From Arenimonas sp. (GTDB lineage: Bacteria; Pseudomonadota; Gammaproteobacteria; Xanthomonadales; Xanthomonadaceae): DNA of 35,653 bases. Of this stretch, positions 35,451-35,653 are shown one piece after another. The notes under the pieces are model-generated. The model was not told the DNA's origin. It saw nothing but the letters and a program-made list of their open reading frames with translations, and searched no databases. Both the position numbers and the translations under genes were made by a program. Position 1 is the first letter of the stretch. Every line of letters begins with the position of its first letter. Where the stretch lies: assembly GCF_022842045.1 (NCBI RefSeq), contig NZ_JALHQI010000033.1:1-35653 (forward strand), in the 5' to 3' direction.

Positions 35451-35653
35451 TCAGGTGAGAGCTTTCAGGACGTCGTCGAGCAAGGCGGCGGCGGTGACGT
35501 CGGCGCCGGCGCCGGGGCCCTGGATCTGCAGCGGGCGGTCGCGGTAGCGGGTGCTCCAGATCGCGACGCGGTTGTCGCAGCCGCGGCCGACCGCCAGCGG
35601 GTCGTCCGGCGCCAGCGCCTCCAGGCCGACGCGGGCGCCGGCGGCGTCGAAGC
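35451..35653 (-). CDS. thrA: C-terminal end of homoserine dehydrogenase, probably bifunctional ThrA (partial)
   Basis: Only the last 67 or so codons are in the window; the 5' part lies beyond it. The visible protein contains PDDPLAVGRGCDNRVAIWS, TRYRDRPLQIQGPGAGADVT and AAALLDDVLKAL before the stop. This matches the end of homoserine dehydrogenase as found in bifunctional aspartokinase-homoserine dehydrogenase I (compare the GPGAGxxVTA motif). Homoserine dehydrogenase makes homoserine for threonine and methionine synthesis. Whether an aspartokinase domain is fused cannot be seen, so the symbol is provisional. It converges with the phytase-like gene, 20 bases apart. Confidence 0.8.
   Translation of the reverse strand, partial: FDAAGARVGLEALAPDDPLAVGRGCDNRVAIWSTRYRDRPLQIQGPGAGADVTAAALLDDVLKALT

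Overview
The window is high-GC, gene-dense gammaproteobacterial chromosome. Several things point to the Lysobacterales (Xanthomonadales): the type IV pilus, gshB, pyrB and pilTU order, a standalone WGR protein beside hemE, a propeller-type diguanylate cyclase, and palindromic repeats of the TGTAGGAGGGACTTC type. I cannot name the genus. No plasmid, phage, transposase, CRISPR, tRNA or rRNA is visible. No stretch over 300 bases lacks a gene.

Positions 1-9700 form a twitching-motility and housekeeping block that resembles the P. aeruginosa pilG to proC region. Minus-strand pilG-pilI-pilJ (Chp chemosensory genes, with no pilH between G and I) diverge from gshB and a TonB-like gene. The TonB-like gene abuts pyrB end to end. 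Minus-strand yqgE-ruvX-pyrB overlap as an operon. Upstream of them lie the retraction ATPases pilT-pilU with an intrinsic terminator.

Positions 9000-18600 are mostly core metabolism. They carry yggS-proC, a DUF4426 protein translationally coupled to a histidine phosphatase, an APH-fold kinase, pdxH coupled to a leaderless BtuF-like protein, dodecin, an epimerase, aroK-aroB, a WGR protein and hemE.

Positions 18600-25630 hold a TPR protein, a membrane hybrid histidine kinase whose sensor is a lone Y_Y_Y-like domain, a YceI-cytochrome b561-YceI set, a small thioredoxin-fold protein, and L-serine dehydratase.

Positions 25700-31830 are a c-di-GMP cluster. A two-component-propeller diguanylate cyclase is followed by a MASE1-GGDEF-EAL protein, which overlaps an M23 peptidase gene. 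A TonB-dependent receptor then diverges from a phytase-like propeller lipoprotein. The window ends in the 3' end of a homoserine dehydrogenase gene (probably thrA).

I found no clear new defence or mobile system. The most interesting non-gene signals are three families of inverted repeats. One of them supplies the last codons and the stop of a gene. Another shows compensatory base changes between copies.
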